From: Margaritifera margaritifera
Lineage: Eukaryota; Mollusca; Bivalvia; Unionida; Margaritiferidae
Direction: 5' to 3'
Length of the DNA: 64,000 bases
NCBI GenBank assembly: GCA_029931535.1
Contig: JAQPZY010001626.1
Span: forward strand, 3,777,501-3,841,500
The notes beneath the pieces were generated by a model. The model was not told the origin of the DNA. It worked only from the letters and a program-made list of their open reading frames with translations, and searched no databases. Positions 21,816 through 33,370 of the stretch are shown here, in pieces (position 1 is the first letter of the stretch; each line of letters begins with the position of its first letter). The translations under genes were made by a program, and so were the position numbers.

Positions 21816-22394
21816 TCTCCGAAAATACATCAGACACTTTATACGGTCGGCTCAAAATAGATTTGTGCAAATTTTCATTATTAAGGTTAGCAGCTATAAT
21901 TAGGGGCGGCACTTCAATGAGTACTGCTCAATTAATTTTCATTAATTTTCTCTGCATGTGTTTATTTCCTTCTGTTTGATTTAAAATGTCTGAAATCGTG
22001 AAATTAAGATTGTATTAAATGTAAAAGGCTGAAAATCGTGTTTAAAGAGGGTCAGGTTTAGAAGTACGTACGGTTTTACAGTCTAAAACAGAGCTTGACG
22101 ACGAGTAATATGGTTCCGTGGCACCTCTGACTGTAGTCTGAGGAAGAAATAGTAGGTAGACCTCGAGTGAGTGTATTTTGATTTATTTACTTCAATTTTT
22201 ATGGTAATATAAAAGAGTATTTACTGATGTTGCCAATGGGGTGAGATAGTTTGAATGTACAGAAATGCATCCTCCTAGGAGTAAAGCAGTATTAATCGGC
22301 TATTTTACAGCAATAGATAAAGCAAGTCATTTTTTGGGTAATAGGATCGTGGGGATCATCTCAATGTGTTATCGAGTGAAAATTTACGCTATAA

Positions 22395-22460
<66 letters not shown>

Positions 22461-22912
22461 GTAGCTAGATATATCAAGCGATCATAATTACTTTGGCAAA
22501 GTTCTACAACATGCACTCTTTATCGATTGTAGCTAATTTTCCTAGACACTGTTGTATGTATAGTCATGCAATTTCATGCGTGCATCCACATTTGTTAACA
22601 CCGATAAAAAGTACATTGCAGTTGTAATGACCCACTCTTCTTGCTAAATTGGCTATGCCAAGTTTTTTGGATTATGTACTGTACAGGCCACGCAGGCGAA
22701 ACATATAATTCAATAGAAATTCCTGTTGGTTCATTCACAGCACAGATCTTCAAACTTTTATTCAATTATAAGTGTGAAAGAAGAGACAAATCTTTCATTT
22801 GGATTGATTTCATAAATGGAAAATACAGTAAAAACTATTTAATGCAATATTTCACTCTCGTCCTCTTTTTCTAAAGTACCAACTGTATCATTGTATCTAC
22901 CTTCGGTTTCAG
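21816..22912 (+). other. End of intron 2, with a (TC)n run
   Basis: No gene seen. A TC run lies at 22,399-22,457. The tract leading to the exon 3 acceptor is cttcggtttcag at 22,901-22,912. Confidence 0.6.
22399..22457. repeat. (TC)n microsatellite
   Basis: About 29 TC units in intron 2 of the coiled-coil gene. Confidence 0.95.
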
Positions 22913-23063
22913 TCTAGCTTGAACGAGTTAGTGGACGTGTTGAGTGTGCGGGTGATTCAGCTGGAAAACACACTGGTAGAGCAACAAGAGACCCAAGAGG
23001 GTCTGGAGGCCGAAAAAGCTGACCTGCAGGAACGATTGAAGGCGTCGGAGACTAGAGGTCATG
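22913..23063 (+). CDS. Coiled-coil protein gene copy A, exon 3
   Basis: 151 nt between acceptor TTTCAG|TCT and donor ATG|GTGAGA; it enters in phase 0 and leaves in phase 1. It encodes heptad-like sequence (SSLNELVDVLSVRVIQLENT, then QQETQEGLEAEKADLQERLK) with Leu/Val/Ile at a/d positions, a classic two-stranded coiled coil. The phase-1 end fits exon 4 exactly: the split codon G|AG gives Glu. That match is the strongest reason to treat the exons as one gene despite the 12-kb intron. Confidence 0.72.
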
Positions 23064-23428
23064 GTGAGAATATCGGAACATTCATTGTCTTATCTAGCTA
23101 TGTGACTGATATCACTATTGAATACGTTATGAATAAGGTTAGGTCCTTATAAAAAAAAAAAATCGAAAAAAGGATACCATATGAGAGATTTTTTCCCGTG
23201 TTTATTTTTCACACATTCGTTCCACTGGTTTAGTAATTTTGAAACTTTCATAAAGGCACATAAGCACGTTTGACTGATGACGTAAAAATACTAAGCAATA
23301 TTGACTTTCGTTACATATCTGTAATCCGCATATATTCAGAGGAGGCGTGTGGACTGCCTGTTAGATAACCGTACACACTGTTATCAGAGAACATATGAGG
23401 AAATAAAATGTGCCTCATTTCATTCCAG

Positions 23429-23745
23429 AGCTGGAGCTTCACAAGCAGGAGCTGATTACGGAGCTGAAGGAGTTGAGCTGTGAGAGATCGGACGCCAGTT
23501 ACAAGAAGGAGAATCTGGAGTTGAAGACAGAGATGGAGATCATCATGGAAGAAAACAAACAGTTGAAGGACATGCTCAGATTGAAAGATCTCAATGAGGA
23601 GTTTGACAAAGGCGATTTGGGAAGTTCAGAATCCGTCGACAACGAAACTAAAAGTAAACACTCGGTGGATGACACTCTGGATTCTGAGAATGACAGCAAA
23701 CCAATTGCTGATGGAAGGAAATCAGACAAAGATAACAAACTGTAA
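23429..23745 (+). CDS. Coiled-coil protein gene copy A, exon 4 (last coding)
   Basis: Begins after CATTCCAG and completes the split Glu codon, then continues as coiled coil (LELHKQELITELKELSCE, KKENLELKTEMEIIMEENKQ). It turns into an acidic serine-rich hydrophilic tail (DLGSSESVDNETKSKHSVDD) ending DNKL and TAA at 23,743-23,745. The tail is probably disordered and rich in possible casein-kinase-2-type sites (inference). No clear AATAAA is seen close downstream, so the mRNA end is unplaced. Confidence 0.72.
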
Positions 23746-24403
23746 ATTCAAAGAACAGATTTATATCACTCTAAATGAAATAATGTAGGTGGTAAAATTT
23801 TAAGTAATACTGCAGAATCAAAAATATTGGTGTGAATGAAATTTCGTGGTTTGAGATCAAATGGGCGATTTCGTGGGAATATAATTTCGTGAGATCACAC
23901 TGTTGGGTCCTCCTTAACACACAGTGTAACAATAGTACCTGTCGTGGTGCAGTTAATTTCGTGGATGTTCGTTTCCGCGAAAAGGTCTGATTTTAGAGTA
24001 TGCATGATAACAAGTTCTCATTGCTTCATCCACATCCATTGTCAGTTAATTAAAAAACGAGCAAACAGCATTAATTTCTTCACATACCATATAAGTTTCA
24101 ATGATATTATAAAACTGAATGGCATTCGAAAGTGTAACGTTTGTTTCATGGCTGAATGTTTCTTCCTGTGCCATTCATCATCCAGATACTCACAGAAGAA
24201 ATATATTACCTGTTTCTATTTAGAAAAGAATTCTAGTAGATTTAAAACAGATCTCGTCCAAATTAAGGTCTATTTCTGATATCCTTACAAATACATTTAT
24301 GATGTAAAGTCTATTACATAATTACATCACTAGCAATTTCTTTCCCTTTATGTAAAAATCTTCCGTGCAACTACTTTTTCAGTCTACGAATAATCCTAGA
24401 GGT

Positions 24404-24407
<4 letters not shown>
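23746..24407 (+). other. 3' flank/UTR of the coiled-coil gene with an interspersed repeat
   Basis: 23,825-23,990 carries repeated AATTTCGTGG / ATTTCGTGAGATC blocks and a TTTCGCGG-like inverted version (TTCGTTTCCGCGAAAAGG), resembling short interspersed repeats common in molluscs. Nothing else recognised. Confidence 0.4.

Positions 24408-24472
<65 letters not shown>
24408..24472. repeat. (GA)n microsatellite
   Basis: About 32 GA units. Confidence 0.95.
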
Positions 24473-24474
<2 letters not shown>

Positions 24475-25280
24475 TCTTATGATAACGCATATAAGTATCT
24501 AAATTTCAATCCGAAATAGGGTCAGAGTTAGTTGTTGTAAAGAACAAAATGACTTACACTTAATGTCTAAGGAAGAAACCCAACCGATGATTAAAAACTA
24601 TTTTCTCACGGACACAGAACTGCGTAATCGATTCAAAACTAGTCTCTCTCACGGATCGGAGGAAACAAACATATGTTTTACATACAGTTCAATGGACATT
24701 AATTGATGTATAAAGAGCCATGACCTTTTCGTTTGCAGAACAGGGCTGATCAGCTTGAGAATATATACAGAGGATAAGGGATTATCCACTGTTAAAGTAC
24801 TCGTGTGCCACAGAATGAAGCATATAGCAATTCGTATTTATGAAAGAGGAACGTGAATTCTCATTGGACACACAACTATCTGGCGACTATTCACTCCTGG
24901 TACACCATTACAACATGGCTGATGCTCAGGAGCAAGGGGAAATATCGAATTCTTTTCACATACCGCAAAAACCGTATCGATGTTTATTCATGCTGGGGTG
25001 TACGATATCAACACTACCCATCATCAGGATAATGCACAAATGCAGACATCAATCCCCAAAATAACTAACATGTTTAAACATTCTAACAAGTGTGGCCATT
25101 GCTTGCTTCACACTCCCTCACAGCAATTGAGAGCAGTAAAGACCGTATTCCACTGTCCAATGGATTTTAAAGACAAACGATGTTTGTTTTTTTAAATTTA
25201 TTTAATGTCTGTGTGATTGTGATTATGTGAGTATGTGTACATATGTGTGCTTGTGTGGTGATGATAGTTGACAATGCTAA
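24473..25280. other. Intergenic, nothing recognised
   Basis: Several short open stretches (24,840-25,195), but no splice, start or similarity support. Confidence 0.4.
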
Positions 25281-25513
25281 AGGAGAGACCATTCATTTCT
25301 GATGGTGGAGGGGCGGGGGGGGGGAGGATTTTTTGAGAAATAAAATTTTGTTTCCCCGGTCCCCTATAGAACGAATTAGATCCGTGATACTAGCTGAAAA
25401 AAAAAATATTTTTAGGTAAAAGAAAAAATTACTATCACAGCTCGAAAGAAAATCCCAGTGCCCTCCTCCCATTCCCCCCTCCCCCAAAACAAAAAAATTA
25501 AATGGTCGGTCCC
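25281..25513. mobile_element. Possible MITE with G-rich inverted ends
   Basis: The left end reads GGAGAGACCATTCATTT and then a G-rich run. The right end, reverse-complemented, reads GGGACCGACCATTTAATTT and then a G-rich run. The ends are imperfect inverted repeats of about 35 bp. AAAG appears at both outer edges (25,279 and 25,514) and could be a 4-bp TSD. No coding capacity. Confidence 0.5.
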
Positions 25514-26340
25514 AAAGTCTACCAGCTGTTTTCTATTTGAAAGTGTATTAAATACTTCAAAGAAAATAAATATTTTATTTTCTTTTATTCAGATTTAAAT
25601 TTCCAGTCATTTTCTATAGGCTTATGAGTAGATAACTTATTCTCAATTGTCCGACGTCTCTTTTAGCGGCGTGCGCACTGACACCACTCCAAAATTCAAA
25701 ACACGCTTTTTGAATCCCCCCCCCCGCTAACCCCCCCCCCCCCCTCCCATTCCCACCCCCACCCGCAACAACAACACTGTCTGGGAGGTTGGGAGGTATG
25801 CATTATTTAAATTGCATATAGTTGTTTATATTTCTGTGGGTTTTATCGAAGAGAAAAAATGTATTAAAACAATGAAAGTTATTAAGTTCAGATTTTTTTT
25901 GTTGTTTCTCCCCAACAATCAGCAAATGGGCAGAGATGTACATCAACAATCAATAAATTCATTTTAAAGCATCACCAAATATTCTCTCTACCTCTCTCTA
26001 TTTCCCTCTTCGACCTAATTTATGTATGTTTGTTTGTATGGCTGGATGCATGGTGTATGGATGTATGTATGTAATACGCAGTTGCTCGGATTTGTCATTC
26101 TTAATACGTGTTTTGTAAGATCATGATTTATTTTGCTTTTCTGTACGAGACTTCAGAGTTTTATATGTCATAACTGTAGGGTGACCACCAAGACTTAAAG
26201 ATCACTTTTTGTCCGCACTGAAGAAGAAAATCCTAATTAAAGGACGTCATTATGAAAATTGGCAGAAATAGTATAAAAATAAGGCATATATAATTGTCGT
26301 CGTTTTCATTGTATTCCTCCGTAATTCACTCCTTGGCTTG
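25514..26340. other. Intergenic, poly-C rich patch
   Basis: C-runs at 25,718-25,745 with flanking ACCCCCACCC. The rest is AT-rich with ATGT-type simple repeats near 26,030-26,070. No gene seen. Confidence 0.5.
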
Positions 26341-27227
<887 letters not shown>

Positions 27228-27436
27228 CAAGGTGGCCTAGTGGTCTAAGGCGTTCGCCTTTACAGCTCGCTCACACATCTCACCTCTGTCCGCGTGAGTA
27301 AGAGTCTCGGCTTGACGAACGCAGGTAGCTTTCCCGTGGGTCGATGGTTCTTCCCCGGTTCTTCCTCCACCAAATATACTGGCCGCCATGTATACCCTAT
27401 TATGTGCTGAAACATGGCGTTAAACTCCACAAAAGC
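27228..27436 (+). mobile_element. tRNA-derived SINE, copy 1
   Basis: The head GGTGGCCTAGTGGTCTAAGG carries a pol III A box as in Ser/Leu-type tRNAs. After an insert, AGAGTCTCGGC stands where the B box should be and is degenerate. The body includes TAGCTTTCCCGTGGGTCGA, TTCTTCCTCCACCAAATA, ACTGGCCGCCATGTATA and a 3' TGTGCTGAAACATGGCGTTA. The same body occurs, inverted, at 55,678 and 56,214. Its tail runs into the 21-bp minisatellite. Confidence 0.8.
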
Positions 27437-27444
27437 AAACCATC

Positions 27445-28470
27445 CTTACAGTCCTCTATTACATCCTTACAGTCCTCTATTACATCCTTACAGTCCTCTA
27501 TTACATCCTTACAGTCCTCTATTACATCCTTACAGTCCTCTATTACATCCTTACAGTCTTCTATTACATCCTTACAGTCTTCTATTACATCCTTACAGTC
27601 CTCTATTACATCCTTACAGTCCTCTATTACATCATTACAGTCCTCTATTACATCCTTACAGTCTTCTATTACATCCTTACAGTCCTCTATTACATCCTTA
27701 CAGTCTTCTATTACATCCTTACAGTCCTCTATTACATCCTTACAGTCCTCTATTACATCCTTACAGTCCTCTATTACATCCTTACAGTCTTCTATTACAT
27801 CCTTACAGTTATCTATTACATCCTTACAGTCCTCTATTACATCCTTACAGTCCTCTATTACATCCTTACAGTCTTCTATTACATCCTTACAGTTATCTAT
27901 TACATCCTTACAGTCCTCTATTACATCCTTACAGTCCTCTATTACATCCTTACAGTCCTCTATTACATCCTTACAGTCTTCTATTACATCCTTACAGTCC
28001 TCTATTACATCCTTACAGTCCTCTATTACATCCTTACAGTCTTCTATTACATCCTTACAGTTATCTATTACATCCTTACAGTCCTCTATTACATCCTTAC
28101 AGTCCTCTATTACATCCTTACAGTCCTCTATTACATCCTTACAGTCTTCTATTACATCCTTACAGTTATCTATTACATCCTTACAGTCCTCTATTGCATC
28201 CTTACAGTCCTCTATTACATCCTTACAGTCCTCTATTACATCTTACAGTCCTCTATTACATCCTTACAGTCCTCTATTACATCCTTACAGTCTTCTATTA
28301 CATCCTTACAGTTATCTATTACATCCTTACAGTCCTCTATTACATCCTTACAGTTATCTATTACATCCTTACAGTTATCTATTACATCCTTACAGTCTTC
28401 TATTACATCCTTACAGTTATCTATTACATCCTTACAGTCTTCTATTACATCCTTACAGTCTTCTATTACA
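27445..28470. repeat. 21-bp minisatellite, about 48 copies
   Basis: The unit is 21 bp with core CTATTACATCCTTACAGT. Copies differ mainly in one slot (tcc, tct or tta before ctatta). The slot order shows runs such as three tcc, one tct, one tta, repeated, which suggests multi-unit duplication. As 21 is a multiple of 3, forward frames stay open for 377 codons (a 7-residue SSITSLQ repeat) until a one-base loss near 28,238 shifts them. Likely non-coding. It begins about 10 bp after the SINE end. Confidence 0.95.
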
Positions 28471-29430
28471 CGCATGAATAACTTTTATACTCAAGTATAT
28501 AATTTTCTTTCAGCGTCGACTCCCTTCTACGAAAAATTCATTTTTTGTAATATCTCGTTTGTTAGTGTTAGGGCAGTCTCCAGAAATACGCAACCATACA
28601 TTGCAAATCATGTTATTTGAAAATTAGTTCTTCAAAACTTCTCAACTTGACTTTACTGACGAAGAATATTTCATATATTTCTTTTCCTTAGAACTATCAA
28701 CCAGTCATGTTATACTTCTGACCGTTAAAAGCAGTGCAGTCAATATTTTGAACTCGCCCTAGTGCTGTAAACAATATATTGAAAATATTATATGTTGACA
28801 CAACAGTGATTATTTTATTCTCTGCTTGATTCGGTACCCTAAAATACAAGAAGTTCGCTTTTTATAAGTTCTTTTAATTTTTGAGATTGTAAATATTTTC
28901 AAAATGTTTGATATTTCCAATTAATTCTGACCATATAATTTTAACTTTTTCTGCTTCATTTTGTGACCTATTTATTTACGATCATTGGTTTCTTCCTTAA
29001 TGTTTCGTTCAAGTCTTTGCATCTGTTCGTCTTAATGTTCGAGTTCCATTGTAAAAGCTACTGTTATTGAGGAGGGTATTTGAAAATCTTGGTTAGATCC
29101 TGTTGTCACTTTTTCTCTTGTTGGGTAAATAAAGGTAGTTCTAGTAAGTATTTATATTGTGTCTCCAATATTTATTTTGTGTCTCTATGTCTACTTTCTA
29201 AATCCTCATCATTCAATTCTCTCATAAATCTAGATCCTCCAGCTTTGCTCTCTATTGTACTAAAGACAAAAGCCACTTTTCTGAATGATTCTCGTGTCAA
29301 CTACATTATTGAATAAGTCTATGGATTTAATGTGTATATCACCTTACTATCTCAGTATATACCTCCTGAATATTTGATTTCAACGTCCGTGTCTATTTCA
29401 TAACTGTAATTTCCTAATACTTCATGTAAT
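28471..29430. other. Intergenic, possible outer part of Polinton relic 2
   Basis: AT-rich with no convincing frames. 29,080-29,300 has a short open stretch without support. Confidence 0.35.
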
Positions 29431-29643
29431 TAAATTTATTGTTGTTCTTGTTCAAACAGTGCACATGTTATTTTCATCAAAACCACTAGCAATATTTACA
29501 GTGTCATCAACTTGTATTTGATCAAATGCACCTACTGGATCAACATCTTCATATAAAACCTTTATCCTCAGCCATTTTTCACTTATTTAAGTAGCGAAGA
29601 TGTTGTCTTTGATAAATGGACGAAGCACAGCTGGAAAAAAGAA

Positions 29644-29874
29644 TTGGGATTTATTGAAGAAAAAAATATAAATAACCCCATTTCTAAAGAAACAGAAGAG
29701 TGCAAACATGAATTGAACATAGCTGTTGCAAACGGAACATACAAGATGATAACCGGTAAAAACATGTCTGAGAAAGAGTTGGAAAAGATGGACGAGAAAA
29801 TATCAAGGAGACATATAAAACCTTTATCATTGCTAGTGCGGTTACAATTTCCAAATCATTGTCAGATGTTGTAA
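29644..29874 (+). pseudogene. Polinton-relic plus-strand ORF, function unknown
   Basis: A 76-codon open frame, Lys/Glu-rich (with ANGTYKMITGKNMSEKELEK), starting at ATG. Its decayed homologue lies at 6,849-6,985. Conservation in two relics suggests a former gene of the element. Family not recognised. Confidence 0.4.
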
Positions 29875-30184
29875 TTTACACTGTAACGTTATTGATTAGC
29901 AAATTTATTCCAATCGACAACTTACACAGTTTACAAATTGAACTGAAATAGATAATTAAACAACGTCAAATGGAATTAGATACGTCACTGGGCTATTGTC
30001 ATTTAATCATAGCTTTCCTCTATTTGTCTTGAGTGCTAGATAGATAATATTCACACGTATAGATTTTTAAAAAGTCAGAAAAAATAAGGAATCTGCAAAT
30101 ACGGAAAAATGCTAGATAAATAAATGTGTATTTGTACCTCTGACAAACACTGTGTTGACAATTATGTTAGGGCTGTCTGTCTAC

Positions 30185-31039
30185 TGTTACGACTAGGGGT
30201 AAATGTAACAAAAGAAAAGACTCAAAAAAGCTTTCAAGATTTAAAATACAAATATTTAATTTCTTAAAATATTAAAATATTTCAACAAACAATCAAAGTG
30301 AAACAATTAATAATAACTTACAGTATAGAATATCCTTAAAATTCCTAAATTATTCTATTGTTCACTGATCCGGAAGTTAATACAAATTATTCCGAATGAA
30401 GAAAGTTCCGAATGAAACCTCCAATGTGCTGGAGTGCCAACAAGAATCAGTTATATCCAAATATTATTAATTTCAAATAATCCTTGTGAATATGGAATAT
30501 CACACAAGTTCTAGAAATGTTTCCGATAATTCCAACGGATCTGTATAATACTTAAATTTTAAGTAGCAGTACTAAATCCAGAATGTTCTGTATAATAATC
30601 TCTGAAGCAGAATACCACACACAAAATGAACCAATCTCGTTTATGACCTCTCAGGCTGAACGTACTATAGAAGAATGACGAACGCTCTGATTACATATAT
30701 TTTATAGTTTCTGCACTGCGTCATTGAAATACAAATAAAACCCATTTCTTAATTCCGTCTTAAATCAACATCTCGGTATTTACGAACTTATTCTACTTCT
30801 AGTCAACATAAAATGAATCACTCACTGAACTACGAAATCCAGGTCAGAACATCGAATGCAGGTCAAAAGGACAAATCTCACGCGCATAATCACGTGATAT
30901 GACTCATGCTTCAACCGACAATATTGATTTTACCGTATATGTGCACTCTGCAAAACGACACCTATTAGACTATTATACACAAGTCATAAACTAATAAAAC
31001 TATACCATTATTTAAAGAAATGATACATATTCCGTACCA
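30185..31039 (-). mobile_element. Solo LTR of a Gmr1-like gypsy family
   Basis: Begins TGTTACGACTAGGGG and ends TTCCGTACCA. It is 855 bp, close to the 847-bp LTRs at 47,043 and 51,833, and shares blocks with them throughout (AAGCTTTCAAGATT, AACTTACAGTATAGAATATC). It is flanked by perfect 4-bp direct repeats CTAC (30,181-30,184 and 31,040-31,043), the same TSD length as the full element. There is no internal region, so it arose by LTR-LTR recombination. Orientation matches a minus-strand element. It interrupts Polinton relic 2. Confidence 0.85.
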
Positions 31040-31080
31040 CTACCATGAAATAAAGTCGATAACGAGAAGCAAACTAGATA

Positions 31081-31281
31081 ATGCTGATATCAATAGTTTT
31101 GAAGAAACTATTAAAATGTACAATTGGTCCAGCGTTATACACGGATATTGAAGAAGTTTTAAAGCTAATCATTCCAGTTTTACTTAGTCAGTTCACTTTT
31201 GACTACCTAACAGCAAATGAGCTTTTCACCAGATATAACTGTTACTCAATAAACAGAGTAGCATCTATAAAAGCAGAATGA
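31081..31281 (+). other. Short open frame after the solo LTR, unknown
   Basis: 66 codons from an ATG with mixed composition (TIGPALYTDIEEVLKLIIPV). It may be another remnant of Polinton relic 2. No family recognised. Confidence 0.25.
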
Positions 31282-31739
31282 TATCACCTTCTGTGCAACC
31301 TTTACTATGCTCTTTTCTGGTTTATTAATGTGTACAAATGATCAAAAATACTACATTTCTGTTTGAAAGGCAAAATAAAGAAAAATGTACGAAAAGGTGC
31401 AAGAAAATCTACAACAGTTAAAATAAACGATGAAGCCTATGCATAGCACAACATCTACATAGTTACTAAAAACGGTTACAATACGAAGTCCAAGCTGTCT
31501 GTTTCTTTAAGTGAGTGAAAAAGTACAAAGTGCTCGATATTTATATCCTACATTGCATATAGACAATGGTATTAATTTTATACTGCTCAAAAATCACGAG
31601 ATTTAAAATGATTTAGTTAGATAGATTGAACACTACAGATGTATTAGAAAGAAGTAAAAAGAAGCATACAGAGTTCTGAATTGAGTGAAGGCAGGGATGG
31701 AAACAGTTATGGCCCTTATAGGTGATTAGTTAGTTTGAT

Positions 31740-32100
31740 TGTGTTTAACCGGGATAGTTACAGTCATAGTTGTTCCTTTGGTTTTTGCTGGTGTTAGTAT
31801 AGCACTGGTAGGTATTCTTGCAAAAGTCATTCAAGAACAATTATTTACAATAAAGTTATAAAACGTGACGAACTAGTCGCAGCTGCCATCAGTAAGCTAA
31901 ACAGTATCGATGACACGATAAGCAAAGCTATTAGTGAGAATCAAAACAAACACGAAGACTGTATTTTGATCATCAACAAGTACAACAGATCCAAAGAGAT
32001 TAACAATTCGATCCGAAAAATATAAATAAGAAAATAGAGGTCCAAGCCGTCATTGACTCACTGAAGGTGGGCATAGATGAATTAAAAAAAAGATTTTAGG
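31740..32100 (+). pseudogene. Broken ORF with a hydrophobic segment, Polinton relic 2
   Basis: The plus-strand reading gives a membrane-like stretch VPLVFAGVSIALVGILAK, then, after a frameshift, a helical part DELVAAAISKLNSIDD and further Lys/Ile-rich sequence ending at stops near 32,024 and 32,098. It could be a former structural or membrane protein of the element. Not identified. Confidence 0.35.
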
Positions 32101-32259
32101 GGAAGACAAAACTGAAAGAGATTCAACAGAAATTTACACAAATACAATTTCAGTACACCTCGAACTTTAAATTATTTTTTATCGCGCACTTCTTTATTGC
32201 TTTGAAAACTTTCTTTTCACCTTTGTCCATCTTAAACAATTAGAAATTTGACCTTAACC

Positions 32260-33366
32260 CATATAACTCCCTGATTGGTACAGAGATTAGCTAATTTTTG
32301 AAAATTCTGGGAACCTTCCTAATCACCTGTGGTGTGTTAAACACGTTGTCTTTCGGATAGTCACTGGTGTCACAAAACTTGATATCATCGTTCATGTTGC
32401 TGTAAAACGTATCTTAATCTGCACATATTTTACCCGTTGGTCTTTTTCACAAATTTTCCAGCTACTTCTCTAATACCGAGTTGTTCATCAATATGAAAAA
32501 TCTTTTTCGATTCATTTGTTGCTTTTTGTTACAGACTTGCATTCTGTAAGATTTCATCCACGGTTGCTGTTTAAACAATTCAACTCTGTGTATCTTTAAA
32601 CCTAATTGAACGTAAAGCTTTTAGTTTCAGTAATGTATCACATGTTTCTCTTTATTTTTCAAGGTACACAATGGTCTTGGCACACTTGGTTTTGCATCAT
32701 TGTGATCATTTATTAATTTCTTTTGTAAGAGAGATAAATCATTATCGTCTCGAATGAATTTCTCTGGAGCAAGGGGGAGTTCTTGAAATGGTCGTGTAGA
32801 TGTAATGGAATCTCCAAATCAACTGCTAATATACACACAGTATCACTAGTGTGAGGTATATTGACCAGAGCTGCTTTTACTCACAGAAAGTTGTCATCAT
32901 TTTGCCCATCCAAAGTCATTTACCGACATATATTGGCGCGTGGCCCAACCATATAAATTATTTTCGTCTCTGTACATAATAAATGACCTTGACATTGACC
33001 GTTCTTTCTCAGCACAAGTTGTATCTTGTCAATTAAATCCGAGTAGTATTGGTTATTTGCTTTTGCGTATATGTGTGGTATCATGCGTATATGTGTGGTA
33101 TCATGCATATATGTGTGGTATCATGCGTATATGTGTGGTATCATGTTGCTTCCACCTCTTATTATGCTCTCGATCATCAGAAACATGTTGCAATCTATAA
33201 AAAGTTCAAGATCTACGCGAGATATCTTTAAATTTGAGCGAAACTGGGTGCACTGAAATAGTGAGTGGATGATACATTCGATATCACAATAAACAACATA
33301 TGGAACTTGTAATTGATGCTGAAAATTATTTAATTTTACAACCGTCTTTGGCAATATATCTATCAA
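32260..33366 (-). pseudogene. polB: Polinton family B DNA polymerase, heavily deleted
   Basis: The minus strand reads NNFQHQLQVPYVVYCDIECI at about 33,330-33,270. This is the exonuclease motif I region, with D-I-E as the catalytic D-x-E. At about 32,410-32,296 it reads FYSNMNDDIKFCDTSDYPKD, then NVFNTPQVIRKVPRIFKN and a stop. This matches the late part of Polinton PolB, where 'DTSDYP..(N/H)..' is followed by 'KK..G..KDE'. The order is right, but only about 900 bp separate parts normally several hundred residues apart, so most of the catalytic palm is deleted or decayed. Confidence 0.75.
33062..33146. repeat. 20-bp minisatellite, about 4 copies
   Basis: Tandem 20-bp units of TATGTGTGGTATCATGCG(T/A)A type, inside the PolB relic. 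The shift between frames every unit (20 bp) produces overlapping Tyr-Val-Trp-Tyr reads that are artefacts. Confidence 0.9.
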
Positions 33367-33370
33367 GCTG

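Larger units (their letters stand above)
29430..33370 (-). mobile_element. Polinton/Maverick relic 2, split by a solo LTR
   Basis: Same module order as relic 1: a minus-strand peptide with VDDTVNIASGF (29,440-29,570), a plus-strand frame (29,644-29,874), and a PolB pseudogene on the minus strand (33,366 to about 32,260). A plus-strand remnant at 31,740-32,040 has a hydrophobic stretch (VPLVFAGVSIALVGILAKV) followed by a coiled-coil-like part (AAAISKLNSIDDTISKAI). The solo LTR at 30,185-31,039 interrupts it. Element termini were not identified. Dead. Confidence 0.7.

Noticed and set aside
27441..28470. CRISPR-like regular array
   Set aside because: The 21-bp units are contiguous with no unique spacers, and the context is animal DNA.
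27344..28477. 377-codon open frame with 7-residue repeats
   Set aside because: It follows from a 21-bp minisatellite (a multiple of 3). Other forward frames and part of the minus strand are open too, and there is no promoter, splice or start support.
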